A DNA stretch of 64,000 nucleotides from JALZDI01 sp036259355. Its GTDB lineage: Bacteria > Actinomycetota > Actinomycetes > Propionibacteriales > Nocardioidaceae. Shown one piece after another: positions 1 to 9,138 of this stretch. The first letter of the stretch is position 1; the number at the start of each line of letters is the position of its first letter. The position numbers and the translations under genes are program-made. The DNA lies in assembly GCA_036259355.1 (NCBI GenBank), contig DATABY010000046.1, forward strand, positions 1-64,000. The letters run 5' to 3'. The notes beneath the pieces are model-generated. The model was not told the DNA's origin. It did not search any database and saw only the letters and a program-made list of their open reading frames with translations.

Positions 1-1471
1 CCATCACAGCGGTCGCGCCGACCATCACCGGGGGCATGAGGGTCCGTGACGGCGTTCGCTCAGGCTGGGTGTGGGGGGTCCCTGACTCCGAGTGCGCGCG
101 GATGATCAGGAGCTCGGGCTCGGGGTCGTCGGCCTCGTCGGCCGAGCGCCAGAACGCGAGGTTCCACACCCGCGCCACGGCGTACAAGGTGAGCAGCGAC
201 GTGAGCGCCCCGGCGCCGACGAGCGTGTAGGCCATCCAGCCACCGTCCTCGGTGCCGGCGCGGAACAGGGCCAGCTTGCCGACGAAGCCGGAGAACGGCG
301 GGATGCCGGCGAGGTTCATCGCGGGGAGGAAGAACAGCACGCCGAGGACCGGGGAGATCTGAGCCAGCCCGCCGAGGCGGCGCAGTGCAGTCGTGCCTCC
401 CCGGCGGTCGACCAGCCCGCAGGCGAGGAACAGCGCGGTCTGGATGGTGATGTGGTGCACGACGTAGAACACCGCGCCTGCCAGCCCCGCCACCGACCCC
501 AGCGCCACGCCGAACACCATGTAGCCGATGTGGCTGACCAGCGTGAACGACAGCAGACGCTTGAGGTCCGACTGCGCCACCGCGCCGAGGATGCCGAGCA
601 GCAGCGTGAGCAGGGCGACGACCATGAACACCTGCCGCAGCTCGCCGCCGGGGAACAGCAGCGTCTCGGTGCGGATGATCGCGTAGACGCCGACCTTGGT
701 CAGGAGGCCGGCGAACACCGCGGCCACCGGCGCCGGTGCGGTGGGATAGCTGTCCGGCAGCCAGAACGCCAGCGGGAACACCGCCGCCTTGATGCCGAAG
801 GCCAGCAGCAGGATCACGTGCAGCATCAGGTGTGTCCCGGTCGGCAGCGTGGGCAGCACCTCGGCCAGGTGCGCGAGATTGACCGTGCCCGTCGCGCCGT
901 AGATCAGCCCGATCGCTCCGAGGAACAGCAGGGACGACAGCAGGCTCATGATCACGTAGGTGACGCCCGCGCGCACCCGTGGCTCGGTGCCGCCGAGCGT
1001 CAGCAGCACGTAGCTGGCCGTCAGCAGCATCTCGAAGCCGACGTAGAGGTTGAACAGGTCGCCGGCGAGGAACGCGTTGGAGATCCCGGCCGCCAGCACG
1101 AGGTACGTCGGGTGGTAGATCGACACCGGCGTCTCGTCGTCCTCGGGTCGGGTGCCCTGGCCCACGGCGTACACCAGGACCCCCAGCAGCACCGTGGACG
1201 ACACCACCAGCATCAGCGCCGACAGCCGGTCGACGACGAGCACGATGCCCAACGGCGGGTCCCAGCCGCCGATGACCACCGACTGCGCGCCGTGGACGTC
1301 GGCGATCACCAGCAACGCCAGCGACACCCCCAGGACGCCGGTGACCACCACGAGGCTGATCGTGCGCTGCACCAACGCGCTGCGGGTGAACAGCAGCGTC
1401 AGCCCGGCAGCCAGCAGCGGCAGCACCACCGGCAATGGGCCGAGCACGCGGACGAGGTCGGCGCCGGTCAT
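1..1471 (-). CDS. mnhD: Mrp Na+/H+ antiporter subunit D (C-terminal end outside window)
   Basis: Membrane subunit of the multi-subunit cation/proton antiporter (Mrp/Mnh), homologous to complex I antiporter-like subunits NuoL/M/N. The ATG at 1471 overlaps the mnhC stop in an ATGA, so translation is probably coupled. About 490 codons run without a stop to the window edge; the reading starts MTGADLVRVLGPLPVVLPLL and is a string of hydrophobic helices, with a polar stretch (LLIIRAHSESGT) near the last helix read. The usual family length is about 500-550 residues, so only a short C-terminal piece is missing. Genes for subunits E, F and G are expected just outside the window; that is inference from family operon order. 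Confidence 0.88.
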   Translation of the reverse strand, partial: MTGADLVRVLGPLPVVLPLLAAGLTLLFTRSALVQRTISLVVVTGVLGVSLALLVIADVHGAQSVVIGGWDPPLGIVLVVDRLSALMLVVSSTVLLGVLVYAVGQGTRPEDDETPVSIYHPTYLVLAAGISNAFLAGDLFNLYVGFEMLLTASYVLLTLGGTEPRVRAGVTYVIMSLLSSLLFLGAIGLIYGATGTVNLAHLAEVLPTLPTGTHLMLHVILLLAFGIKAAVFPLAFWLPDSYPTAPAPVAAVFAGLLTKVGVYAIIRTETLLFPGGELRQVFMVVALLTLLLGILGAVAQSDLKRLLSFTLVSHIGYMVFGVALGSVAGLAGAVFYVVHHITIQTALFLACGLVDRRGGTTALRRLGGLAQISPVLGVLFFLPAMNLAGIPPFSGFVGKLALFRAGTEDGGWMAYTLVGAGALTSLLTLYAVARVWNLAFWRSADEADDPEPELLIIRAHSESGTPHTQPERTPSRTLMPPVMVGATAVM

Positions 1472-1902
1472 CGCCGGCCCCGCTCGGCGAACTCGCTGAC
1501 CGGCATCTCCTGCTCCTCGGCGCCGGTGTCCTCCTCCTGGCCGGGCACGCCCCGGGCGACCATCTGGTCGGCCACGTCGTCGGCGACCAGGTCGACCCGC
1601 TGCAGCCGCCACGACCGGTAGATCATCGCCAGCACGAAGGTGGTGACTCCCAGCGTGATCACGATCGCTGTGAGGATGAGCGCCTGCGGCAACGGGTCCG
1701 TGATCTCGGCCGGACGCACGCCCGGGTCGAGGATTGGCGCAGGACCGGGCTCACCGGCCATGTGCAGCAGCACGAGGTTGAGGCCGTTGCCGAGCAGCAG
1801 GAAACCGAGCAGAACCCGAGTGAGGCTGCGTTCCATCAGCAGGTAGAGGCCGCAGGAGGTGAGTACCCCGATGCTCAGGAGCAGTGCCAGGTTCGTGGTC
1901 AT
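1468..1902 (-). CDS. mnhC: Mrp Na+/H+ antiporter subunit C
   Basis: Small membrane subunit of the Mrp antiporter, related to NuoK. 144 residues: three hydrophobic helices (about residues 3-23, 28-48 and 73-93), followed by a charged C-terminal tail of about 45 residues that is longer than in the minimal family members. The motif FLLLGNGLNLVLL is typical of the NuoK/MnhC fold. The ATG at 1902 overlaps the upstream mnhA stop and its own stop overlaps the mnhD start, so A-C-D are translationally coupled. Confidence 0.92.
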   Translation of the reverse strand: MTTNLALLLSIGVLTSCGLYLLMERSLTRVLLGFLLLGNGLNLVLLHMAGEPGPAPILDPGVRPAEITDPLPQALILTAIVITLGVTTFVLAMIYRSWRLQRVDLVADDVADQMVARGVPGQEEDTGAEEQEMPVSEFAERGRR

Positions 1903-4900
1903 CAGCGGTACACGCCCCGCCTCGGAGAGTGGTCGTGGTCGGCCTCAGGGTCGCGGTCTCGATGCGGTTCGGACACCGTGGTGCCCTCCTCTTCCGGGGT
2001 CTCGGTGCCTGCTTCACGCTCCCGGTCGACCTCGGCGCCGAGGCTGCGCAGCACGTCGAGCACCATGCCGATGACGACGAGATAGACGCCCACGTCGAAG
2101 AACAGCGAGGTGACCAGCTTGACGTGGCCGAAGACCGGCATGTTCCACTCGACGATCGCCGACTCCAGCACCTGGCCGCCGAACACCAGGCCGGCCACGG
2201 CGGTGCCGGCGGCGATGACCATGCCGGCACCGAGTACCACGCCGGCATCGATCGGCAGGGCCTCGCCCAGCTCGTACCGGCCGCCGGCCAGGTAGCGGGT
2301 GATCAGCGCCAGCCCGACCACGAGCCCGCCGGCGAACCCGCCGCCGGGGTTGTTGTGCCCGGAGAGGAGCAGGAACAGCGACACGACGACGACCGCGTGG
2401 AAGATCAGCCGGACGACGACCTCGAGGATGATCGACCGGTTCTCCGGCGCTAGCGTGCGCCCGGCCAGCAGCCAGCTGCTGCTGGTGGAAGGGGGGTCGT
2501 CGTCGCTCGGGTCGCGGTCGTACGTCCGGGGGTCGGCGGCGTGCACCGAGACGCTCTCGCGCACCGGCTCGTACCGGGACTCGCCGTTCTCTCGGGACGC
2601 CAGCTCCATCCGGGGCACGCTGCTCGTGCGGTGCCGGATGAAGATCAGGCTGGCGACGCCGGTCGCGGCGACGACGAGTACTGAGATCTCGCCGAGCGTG
2701 TCCCAGGCACGGATGTCGACGAGTGCCACGTTGACAAGGTTCTTGCCGCCGCCGAAGACCTCCGCGGGGTGCGGCCACAAAGCCGACACGGGCGCGGTCT
2801 CCCGGGCGGCGGACGCCGCCGCCGTGGCGCCCATGACGACCACGCCGACGGCCGCCGCGAGCAGCGCGCGCAGGCGGCGGTGAGACGACCCGTGCAGGTG
2901 CCCGATGCGGATCGGCAGCCGCCGCAGCACGAGCACGAAGGCCACCAGCGTGATGGTCTCCACCAGGAACTGTGTCAAGGCAAGGTCGGGCGCGCCGTGC
3001 AGGGCGAAGACCAGGCCCACCGAGTAGCCGACGACGCCGACCACCACGACCGCGGTGAACCGCTTCTCCACCCGCGTGACGGCCACCGCGGCGAACGCGA
3101 TGACGAGGGTGAGCACGCCCTGCACCGGGCTGTCCCACCAACGCCACTCCTGCATCCAGGCCTGCGTGGCCAGCAGCACGCCGCCGACGCCGGCGACGGT
3201 CACGCTCAGGGCGACGGCGAGGTAGACCGGCAGCGAGCCGACCTGGGTGTGCACGGTGACCCAGACTGCCAGCCGGTCGAGCCGGCGCATCCCGCCTCGG
3301 TAGACGTGCTCGGCGTCCAGGAGCGCCGGCACCCGAGCCTGGGCTCGCGCGACCGGCTCGCGGGCGAGGAACAGCCCGAGTCCGCCGAGCAGGGTGACCG
3401 CGGACAGCGCCAGCGTGGGCGAAAGCCCGTGCCACAGGGCGAGGTGGTACGTCGGACCGGGGGCTGCCGGGAGTCGGTCGGCGTACGGCGCGAGCCACGC
3501 GTCCACCACGGAGGCGGCGAGCCCGCCGAGCAGGCTCAACGCCGCGAGCAGCACCGCGGGCAGCACGAACGCCACCGGCTCGCGTCGGGCCCGTGTGTCG
3601 GCGACGCCGGGCTTGCTCGCGAAGGCGCCCCACAGAAACCGCGCGGTGTAGGCCACGGTGAGCACGGTGGACCCGACGACGCCGGCGAGCAGCACGAAGT
3701 TGACCGGCGGCGGCTCGTGTTCCAGGGCGGTGAGGACGGCCTCCTTGCCGACGTACCCCAGCATCGGCGGGACGCCGGCCATCGACGCGGCTGCCAGTGC
3801 CGCGGCGACGGCGAGTACGGGCACCGACCGGCCCAACCCGCTCAGCTCGCGCAGGTCACGGGTGCCGGCGCAGTGGTCGACCACGCCGACGGTGAGGAAC
3901 AGCGCGGCCTTGAAGAACGCGTGCGCGACGAGCATGGTCAAGCCCGCCAGCGCGCCGGTGCGGCTGCCGAGGGCGAGCACGAGGACGAGGAAGCCGAGCT
4001 GGCTGACCGTGCCGTAGGCGAGCAGCAGCTTGAGGTCGTGCTGCCGCAGGGCGCGCCAGCCTCCGAGGGCCATGGTGGCCAGCCCGAGCGTCAGCAGCGC
4101 GACCCGCCAGCCGGGAACGTCGGCGAAGCCCGGGGCCAGACGCGCGACGAGGTAGACGCCGGCCTTCACCATGGCGGCGGCGTGCAGGTAGGCGCTGACC
4201 GGGGTCGGCGCGGCCATCGCCGACGGCAGCCAGAAGTGGAACGGCACCAGCGCCGACTTGGTGACCGCTCCGGCGAGCACCAGCACGAGCGCGGGGACGA
4301 GCGTCGCTCCGGTGGGCGGGTTCGCGACGACCTCGGACAGCCGGGTGGTGCCCGCGGCGGTGACCAGCATGACGAGGCCGACGAGCATGGCCAGGCCGCC
4401 GGCGGTGGTCACAACCAGCGCCTGCAGGCCCGCCCGCCGGCTGGTGCTGCGCGTGCTCGTGTGGCCGATCAGCAGATAGGAGAAGATCGTGGTGGCTTCC
4501 CAGAACACGTAGAGCAGCAGCAGGTCATCGGCCACGACCAGGCCGTGCATGGTGCCCGCAAACGCGATGAGGCAGCCGGCGAACCGGCCGAGGCCGGGCT
4601 CGTCGTCGCGGAAGTAGTGCCGGCAGTAGGAGAGGACGAGTGCGCCGATGCCGGCCACGAGCAGCGACATGACCCAGGCCAGCGTGTCGACGCGGAACGC
4701 CAGCTCGACGTCGAGGCCGGGGATCCACGGCACGGTCTCGACGTACGGCCTGCCGGACCGGACCGAGGGCCCGAGCGTCGCGGTGGCCACGAACGCCGCT
4801 CCCGGCACCGACGCCAGCACGACGAACGCGCGGCTGCCCCACCGGCGTACCAACCACGGGGCAAGCACCGACGCCATGCCGTAAGCGGCAAGCGTCAGCA

Positions 4901-4904
4901 GCAT
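1902..4904 (-). CDS. mnhA: Mrp Na+/H+ antiporter subunit A with fused MnhB domain
   Basis: Large antiporter subunit of 1000 residues. The N-terminal two thirds is the NuoL-like proton-translocating domain (for example FWEATTIFSYLLIGH near residues 135-150 and the ALVPFHFWLPSAMAAPTPVS block near 220). It is followed by the MbhE/DUF4040-like helices, and from about residue 815 by an MnhB domain (LLSGHNNPGGGFAGGL), so A and B are one polypeptide, as in many actinobacteria. The ATG at 4904 is preceded by GGGAGAG with good spacing. The C-terminus is an acidic/histidine-rich tail. First gene of the minus-strand operon A(B)-C-D; likely role is Na+ extrusion and pH homeostasis at the cell membrane. 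Confidence 0.93.
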   Translation of the reverse strand: MLLTLAAYGMASVLAPWLVRRWGSRAFVVLASVPGAAFVATATLGPSVRSGRPYVETVPWIPGLDVELAFRVDTLAWVMSLLVAGIGALVLSYCRHYFRDDEPGLGRFAGCLIAFAGTMHGLVVADDLLLLYVFWEATTIFSYLLIGHTSTRSTSRRAGLQALVVTTAGGLAMLVGLVMLVTAAGTTRLSEVVANPPTGATLVPALVLVLAGAVTKSALVPFHFWLPSAMAAPTPVSAYLHAAAMVKAGVYLVARLAPGFADVPGWRVALLTLGLATMALGGWRALRQHDLKLLLAYGTVSQLGFLVLVLALGSRTGALAGLTMLVAHAFFKAALFLTVGVVDHCAGTRDLRELSGLGRSVPVLAVAAALAAASMAGVPPMLGYVGKEAVLTALEHEPPPVNFVLLAGVVGSTVLTVAYTARFLWGAFASKPGVADTRARREPVAFVLPAVLLAALSLLGGLAASVVDAWLAPYADRLPAAPGPTYHLALWHGLSPTLALSAVTLLGGLGLFLAREPVARAQARVPALLDAEHVYRGGMRRLDRLAVWVTVHTQVGSLPVYLAVALSVTVAGVGGVLLATQAWMQEWRWWDSPVQGVLTLVIAFAAVAVTRVEKRFTAVVVVGVVGYSVGLVFALHGAPDLALTQFLVETITLVAFVLVLRRLPIRIGHLHGSSHRRLRALLAAAVGVVVMGATAAASAARETAPVSALWPHPAEVFGGGKNLVNVALVDIRAWDTLGEISVLVVAATGVASLIFIRHRTSSVPRMELASRENGESRYEPVRESVSVHAADPRTYDRDPSDDDPPSTSSSWLLAGRTLAPENRSIILEVVVRLIFHAVVVVSLFLLLSGHNNPGGGFAGGLVVGLALITRYLAGGRYELGEALPIDAGVVLGAGMVIAAGTAVAGLVFGGQVLESAIVEWNMPVFGHVKLVTSLFFDVGVYLVVIGMVLDVLRSLGAEVDREREAGTETPEEEGTTVSEPHRDRDPEADHDHSPRRGVYR

Positions 4905-4986
4905 GAGGCTCTCTCCCGTCGGAACGGGTCGAGTCTAAGGGGAGGGTCTGGACCGGTTCGGTCCCGCTCATGGCATCGTTCGGCCC

Positions 4987-6039
4987 ATGATGCGTGCGCT
5001 CACGATCGTGCCTGGGACGTCGGGTTCGCTGTCGGTGCGGGACATGCCGGCGCCCGACCCCGCACCCGACGAGCTGCTCGTGGACGGCCTCGCGATGGGT
5101 GTCTGCGGCACCGACCGCGAGATCGCCGCGGGCGCCTACGGCGCCGCGCCTCCCGGTGACGACCGCCTCATCCTCGGGCACGAGTCCCTCGGTCGGGTGC
5201 GCTCGGCCCCGCAGGGCAGTGGTTTCGCGGCCGGCGACCTGGTCGCCGGCGTCGTACGCCGTCCCGACCCGGTCCCGTGCCCGGCCTGCGCGCACGGGGA
5301 GTTCGACATGTGCCGCAACGGCAGGTACGTCGAACGCGGGATCAAGGCTCTGCACGGCTACGGCAGCGAGCAGTGGGCGGTGCACCCCGACTACGCGATC
5401 ACGGTGGACCCGGCGCTGGGCGACCTCGGTGTACTGCTGGAACCGGCCTCGGTGGTGGCGAAGGCCTGGGAGCAGGTTGAGCGCATCGGCGCGCGCTCCT
5501 ACTTCGCTCCGGAGTCCGTGCTGGTCACCGGGGCCGGCCCGATCGGGCTGCTGGCGGCGCTGCTCGGACAGCAGCGTGGGCTCGACGTACACGTGCTGGA
5601 CCGAGTTCGGGAGGGGCCCAAGCCCGAGCTGGTCCGCGACCTCGGTGGCACCTACCACCACGACCTCGACGAGGCGTTCGACAAGGTGCGGCCGGACGTC
5701 GTGATCGAGGCGACTGGCGCGGCCCCGGTCGTGCTCAAGGCCGTCAGCACCACCGACAACTACGGCATCGTCTGTCTCACCGGGGTCTCCGCGCCGTCCG
5801 GGCGCCGCATCGAGGTCGACGCCGGCGCAGTCAACCGCGACATCGTGCTGGAGAACGCCGTGGTGGTCGGCACGGTCAACGCCAACCAGCGCCACTACAG
5901 CGACGGGGCCCGCGGGTTGGCGGCCGCCGACCGGCAGTGGCTGGAGCGGCTGGTCAGCCGCCGCGTGCCGCTGGCGGAGTACGCCGAGGCGTTCGAGCTG
6001 CACGAGGACGACGTCAAGGTCGTGCTCACACTCCCGTAG
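4987..6039 (+). CDS. zinc-dependent glucose 1-dehydrogenase-like MDR oxidoreductase
   Basis: Medium-chain dehydrogenase of 350 residues, closest in layout to the archaeal-type glucose 1-dehydrogenase family. Visible features: catalytic zinc ligands C40 and H65-E66 (GVCGTDRE, LGHESLG), structural zinc cysteines C98, C101 and C109, and a Rossmann GAGPIGLLAALL loop near residue 180. It likely oxidises an aldose with NAD(P)+; substrate is inferred from family only. Transcribed divergently from the Mrp operon and followed after 11 bp by plsC, so the two probably form one transcript. The start ATGATG is the first of two adjacent methionines; either could be used. Confidence 0.8.
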   Translation: MMRALTIVPGTSGSLSVRDMPAPDPAPDELLVDGLAMGVCGTDREIAAGAYGAAPPGDDRLILGHESLGRVRSAPQGSGFAAGDLVAGVVRRPDPVPCPACAHGEFDMCRNGRYVERGIKALHGYGSEQWAVHPDYAITVDPALGDLGVLLEPASVVAKAWEQVERIGARSYFAPESVLVTGAGPIGLLAALLGQQRGLDVHVLDRVREGPKPELVRDLGGTYHHDLDEAFDKVRPDVVIEATGAAPVVLKAVSTTDNYGIVCLTGVSAPSGRRIEVDAGAVNRDIVLENAVVVGTVNANQRHYSDGARGLAAADRQWLERLVSRRVPLAEYAEAFELHEDDVKVVLTLP

Positions 6040-6050
6040 GGTTACCGACT

Positions 6051-6830
6051 GTGGAAATCGTGTACCCGCCGGTGATCGGCGCCGCCAGGCTCATGTTCCG
6101 GGCTCTCGACCTGCGCATCACGGTGAGGGGCGCGGAGCACGTGCCACCCACCGGCGGTGCGGTGCTGGCCAGCAACCACGTCAGCTATCTCGACTTCATC
6201 TTCTGCGGGCTCGCCGGGGTCGAGCGCAAGCGGCTCCCTCGCTTCATGGCCAAGCAGGAGGTCTTCGCCAACCCGGTCGCCGGCCCGCTCATGCGTGGCA
6301 TGCACCACATCCCGGTCGACCGGTCGGCGGGGTCGGGGTCGTTCCGTGAGGCGATGAAGGCACTGAAGGCGGGCGAGGTCATCGGGGTGTTCCCGGAGGC
6401 CACGATCAGCCGCTCCTTCACGGTGAAGGAGATCAAGAGCGGCGCGGTGCGCCTGGCGATGGCGACCGGCACCCCGCTGGTGCCGGTCGCGTTGTGGGGC
6501 GGTCAGCGGATCTTGACCAAGGACCTGCCGCGCGACTTCCGCACCCGTGGCCGCGCGCTGACGATCGCGGTGGGCGAGCCGCTGCACCCCACCCGCGCGG
6601 ACGACGCGGCGGCCCTCACGGACCAGCTGCGCCAACGGATGCAGGAGCTGCTCGAGCACGCGCAGAAGACCCACCCGGACCAGCCGCGGACCGGCGAGGA
6701 CGCCCCCTGGCACCCACGACACCTCGGCGGGACCGCGCCCACGCCCGAGCAGGCCGCCGAGCTCGACCGCGCCGAGATGGCAGCCCGCGCCGCCAAGCGT
6801 CGCGAGCGCGCGGCCAAGCGCCGCCGCTGA
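6051..6830 (+). CDS. plsC: PlsC-type 1-acylglycerol-3-phosphate acyltransferase
   Basis: Lysophospholipid acyltransferase family, 259 residues, transferring an acyl chain to a lysophosphatidate-type acceptor at the membrane. The catalytic HX4D motif is NHVSYLD (N42, H43, D48) and a second family motif FPEATIS lies near residue 117. The GTG at 6051 was chosen because it lies right after the upstream stop and gives the expected family N-terminus; an upstream in-frame extension would run through the dehydrogenase gene. The C-terminal 60 residues are charged (Lys/Arg/Ala) and poorly conserved in kind. Confidence 0.88.
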   Translation: MEIVYPPVIGAARLMFRALDLRITVRGAEHVPPTGGAVLASNHVSYLDFIFCGLAGVERKRLPRFMAKQEVFANPVAGPLMRGMHHIPVDRSAGSGSFREAMKALKAGEVIGVFPEATISRSFTVKEIKSGAVRLAMATGTPLVPVALWGGQRILTKDLPRDFRTRGRALTIAVGEPLHPTRADDAAALTDQLRQRMQELLEHAQKTHPDQPRTGEDAPWHPRHLGGTAPTPEQAAELDRAEMAARAAKRRERAAKRRR

Positions 6831-6850
6831 GGGTCCCTCGACTCTTTCCG

Positions 6851-6892
6851 CCGAGAACGCTGAAACACCCACGGGTGCCTGTGCGGTCTCGG
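6851..6892. terminator. bidirectional hairpin between plsC and cysN
   Basis: Nested inverted repeat between two convergent genes: outer arms CCGAGAACGC (6851-6860) and GCGGTCTCGG (6883-6892), 9 of 10 paired, with an inner CACCC/GGGTG pair (6866-6870, 6873-6877). No T-run follows, as is common in actinobacteria. Probable shared terminator. Confidence 0.5.
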
Positions 6893-6926
6893 CGCACGGT
6901 CGGGCTGCGCGGAGCCTGAGCCTGCG

Positions 6927-8177
6927 TCAGTTTCCGGCGTTGATCATGCCCGCGCCGACGGTCACGCCGGTGGCCTCGTCGATCAGCACGAAGGAGCCGG
7001 TACGGCGGTTCTTCTCGTACGGGTCGCACAGCAGCGGCACCGTGGTGCGCAGCTGCACGCGGGCGATCTCGTTGAGCCCGAGCTCCTCGGCGTCGAGGTC
7101 ACGGTGCAGCGTGTTGACGTCGAGGCGGTACTGCAGGTTCTTGATCATCGCCCGGCCGCTGCGGGTCGTGTGCTTGATCGCCAGCTTCTGCCGGGGACGC
7201 ATCGGCTCGGGCGACATCCAGCAGACCATCGCGTCGATGTCCTGGCTGGGCTTGGGGGAGTTCTGCGGGCGGCAGATCATGTCGCCGCGGGAGACGTCGA
7301 GGTCGTCCTCGAGCCGCACTGTCACCGACATCGGCGGGTAGGCCTCGGAGAGCTCCTTGTCGAACAGGTCCACGGCGGCGATCCTCGACGTGAAGCCGCT
7401 GGGCAGCACGAGCACCTCGTCGCCCGGCTTCAGCACACCACCGGCGATCTGTCCGGCGTAACCGCGGTAGTCGTGGAACTCGTCGGACTTGGGGCGTACG
7501 ACGTACTGCACCGGGAACCTGGTGTCGATCATGTCGCGGTCGGAGGCGACATGGACGTGCTCGAGGTGGTGCAGCAGCGACGTGCCTTCGTACCAGTCCA
7601 TGTTCTTGGACCGGTCGACGACGTTGTCGCCCTTGAGCGCCGAGATCGGGACGATCGTCAGGTCCGGGATCTGCAGCTTGGTGGCGAAGGACTGGAACTC
7701 CGCCTGGATCTCCTCGAACCGCTCCTGCGAGTACTCGACGAGGTCCATCTTGTTGACCGCGAGCACCAGGTGCGGCACGCGCAGCAGCGACAGGATCACC
7801 GCGTGCCGGCGCGACTGCTCGGTCAGGCCCTGCCGGGCGTCGACGAGCACCAGGCCGAGGTCGGCGGTGGACGCACCGGTGACCATGTTGCGCGTGTACT
7901 GCACGTGCCCCGGCGTGTCGGCGATGATGAACTTGCGCCGCGGGGTGGCGAAGTAGCGGTAGGCGACGTCGATCGTGATGCCCTGCTCGCGCTCGGAGCG
8001 CAGGCCGTCGGTGAGCAGTGCCAGGTCGGTGTAGTCGTAGCCGCGTGACTTCGACGTCTTCTCGACCGCGGCCATCTGGTCCTCGAAGATCGACTTGGAG
8101 TCGAGCAGCAGGCGGCCGATGAGCGTGGACTTGCCGTCGTCGACGGAGCCCGCGGTGGCGAACCGAAGCAGATCCAT
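6927..8177 (-). CDS. cysN: sulfate adenylyltransferase subunit 1 (GTPase), CysN
   Basis: GTPase subunit that drives ATP sulfurylase (ATP + sulfate to APS) together with CysD. 416 residues with an EF-Tu-like G domain: G1 GSVDDGKSTLIGRLL near residue 10, G3 DTPGHVQYTRNM near 87, G4 NKMD near 140, followed by beta-barrel domains. No APS-kinase domain is fused at the C-terminus; that activity is supplied by the separate cysC gene upstream in the operon. ATG at 8177 directly abuts the cysD stop (no gap). Last gene of the minus-strand sulfate-activation operon. Confidence 0.95.
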   Translation of the reverse strand: MDLLRFATAGSVDDGKSTLIGRLLLDSKSIFEDQMAAVEKTSKSRGYDYTDLALLTDGLRSEREQGITIDVAYRYFATPRRKFIIADTPGHVQYTRNMVTGASTADLGLVLVDARQGLTEQSRRHAVILSLLRVPHLVLAVNKMDLVEYSQERFEEIQAEFQSFATKLQIPDLTIVPISALKGDNVVDRSKNMDWYEGTSLLHHLEHVHVASDRDMIDTRFPVQYVVRPKSDEFHDYRGYAGQIAGGVLKPGDEVLVLPSGFTSRIAAVDLFDKELSEAYPPMSVTVRLEDDLDVSRGDMICRPQNSPKPSQDIDAMVCWMSPEPMRPRQKLAIKHTTRSGRAMIKNLQYRLDVNTLHRDLDAEELGLNEIARVQLRTTVPLLCDPYEKNRRTGSFVLIDEATGVTVGAGMINAGN

Positions 8178-9089
8178 CTAAAAGTATCCCTCTCGCTTGC
8201 GATCCTCCATCGCGGCTTCACTGAAGCGGTCGTCGCCACGGGTGGCGCCGCGCTCGGTGACCCGCGAGGCCGCGATCTCCTCGATGATGTCGTCGATCGT
8301 GGAGGCGTTGGACTCCACGCACCCGGTGAGGGTCATGTCACCGACCGTGCGGAACCGGACGGTGCGCGTCTCCGGCTTCTCGCTGTCCTTGACGTTGATG
8401 TACTCGGAGTTGCTGAGCAGCAGGCCGTCGCGGTCGACGATCTCGCGCTCGTGCGCGAAGTAGATCGACGGGATCTCGATCTTCTCGCGGCCGATGTAGT
8501 GCCAGATGTCGAGCTCGGTCCAGTTCGACAGCGGGAAGACGCGCATGTGCTCGCCCTCGCGGATCCTGCCGTTGTACAGCGACCACAGCTCCGGGCGCTG
8601 CATCTTCGGGTCCCACTGACCGAACTCGTCGCGGTGGGAGTAGACCCGTTCCTTGGCGCGGGCCTTCTCCTCGTCACGCCGGCCACCGCCGAAGGCGGCG
8701 GTGAAGCCCTCCTCCTCGATCACGTGCAGCAGGGTGCCGATCTGCAGCCGGTTGCGGCTGGTCTTGCCGTCGTCGACCACGACACCGTCCTTGATCGCCT
8801 GCTCGACCGAGGCGACGATCAGGCGTACGCCGAGCCGGTCGACCCAGCGGTCACGCGTCTCGATCACCTCGGGGAAGTCGTAGCCCGTGTCGACCTGCAG
8901 CACCGGGAACGGGATCTTCGCGGGGTAGAACGCCTTCTCCGCCAGGCGCATCATCACGATCGAGTCCTTGCCGCCGGAGAACATCAGCACCGGCTTCTCG
9001 AACTCCGCCGCAACCTCACGGAAGATGTGGATCGACTCCGCCTCCAGCTCGTCGAGCTGGCTCAGGCGGTAGTCCGCATGTGTGGTCAT
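8178..9089 (-). CDS. cysD: sulfate adenylyltransferase subunit 2, CysD
   Basis: Catalytic N-type ATP pyrophosphatase subunit of ATP sulfurylase, 303 residues. The PP-loop SGGKDS sits near residue 38 (MFSGGKDSIVMMRLAEKAF), and the family block DKTSRNRLQIGTLLHVIEEE follows. The ATG at 9089 (MTTHADYRLSQLDELE) gives the normal family N-terminus; an upstream in-frame extension of 27 residues is possible but unlike the family. Lies between the TauE-type permease gene (49-bp gap) and cysN. Confidence 0.95.
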   Translation of the reverse strand: MTTHADYRLSQLDELEAESIHIFREVAAEFEKPVLMFSGGKDSIVMMRLAEKAFYPAKIPFPVLQVDTGYDFPEVIETRDRWVDRLGVRLIVASVEQAIKDGVVVDDGKTSRNRLQIGTLLHVIEEEGFTAAFGGGRRDEEKARAKERVYSHRDEFGQWDPKMQRPELWSLYNGRIREGEHMRVFPLSNWTELDIWHYIGREKIEIPSIYFAHEREIVDRDGLLLSNSEYINVKDSEKPETRTVRFRTVGDMTLTGCVESNASTIDDIIEEIAASRVTERGATRGDDRFSEAAMEDRKREGYF

Positions 9090-9138
9090 GGCAGTGTCTC
9101 CAAGGGGCTTCGTCCTCCTGTCGAAAGCAGCGGCCATC

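Noticed and set aside
92..1621. Long plus-strand open frame rich in Gln, His, Arg and Glu over the mnhD gene
   Set aside because: Opposite strand of a clear membrane-protein gene; the composition is what the antisense frame of high-GC coding DNA gives. Similar long antisense frames at 2769-5159 (+), 14929-16731 (-), 55952-57604 (-), 58695-60368 (-) and 61836-63140 (-) were discarded for the same reason.
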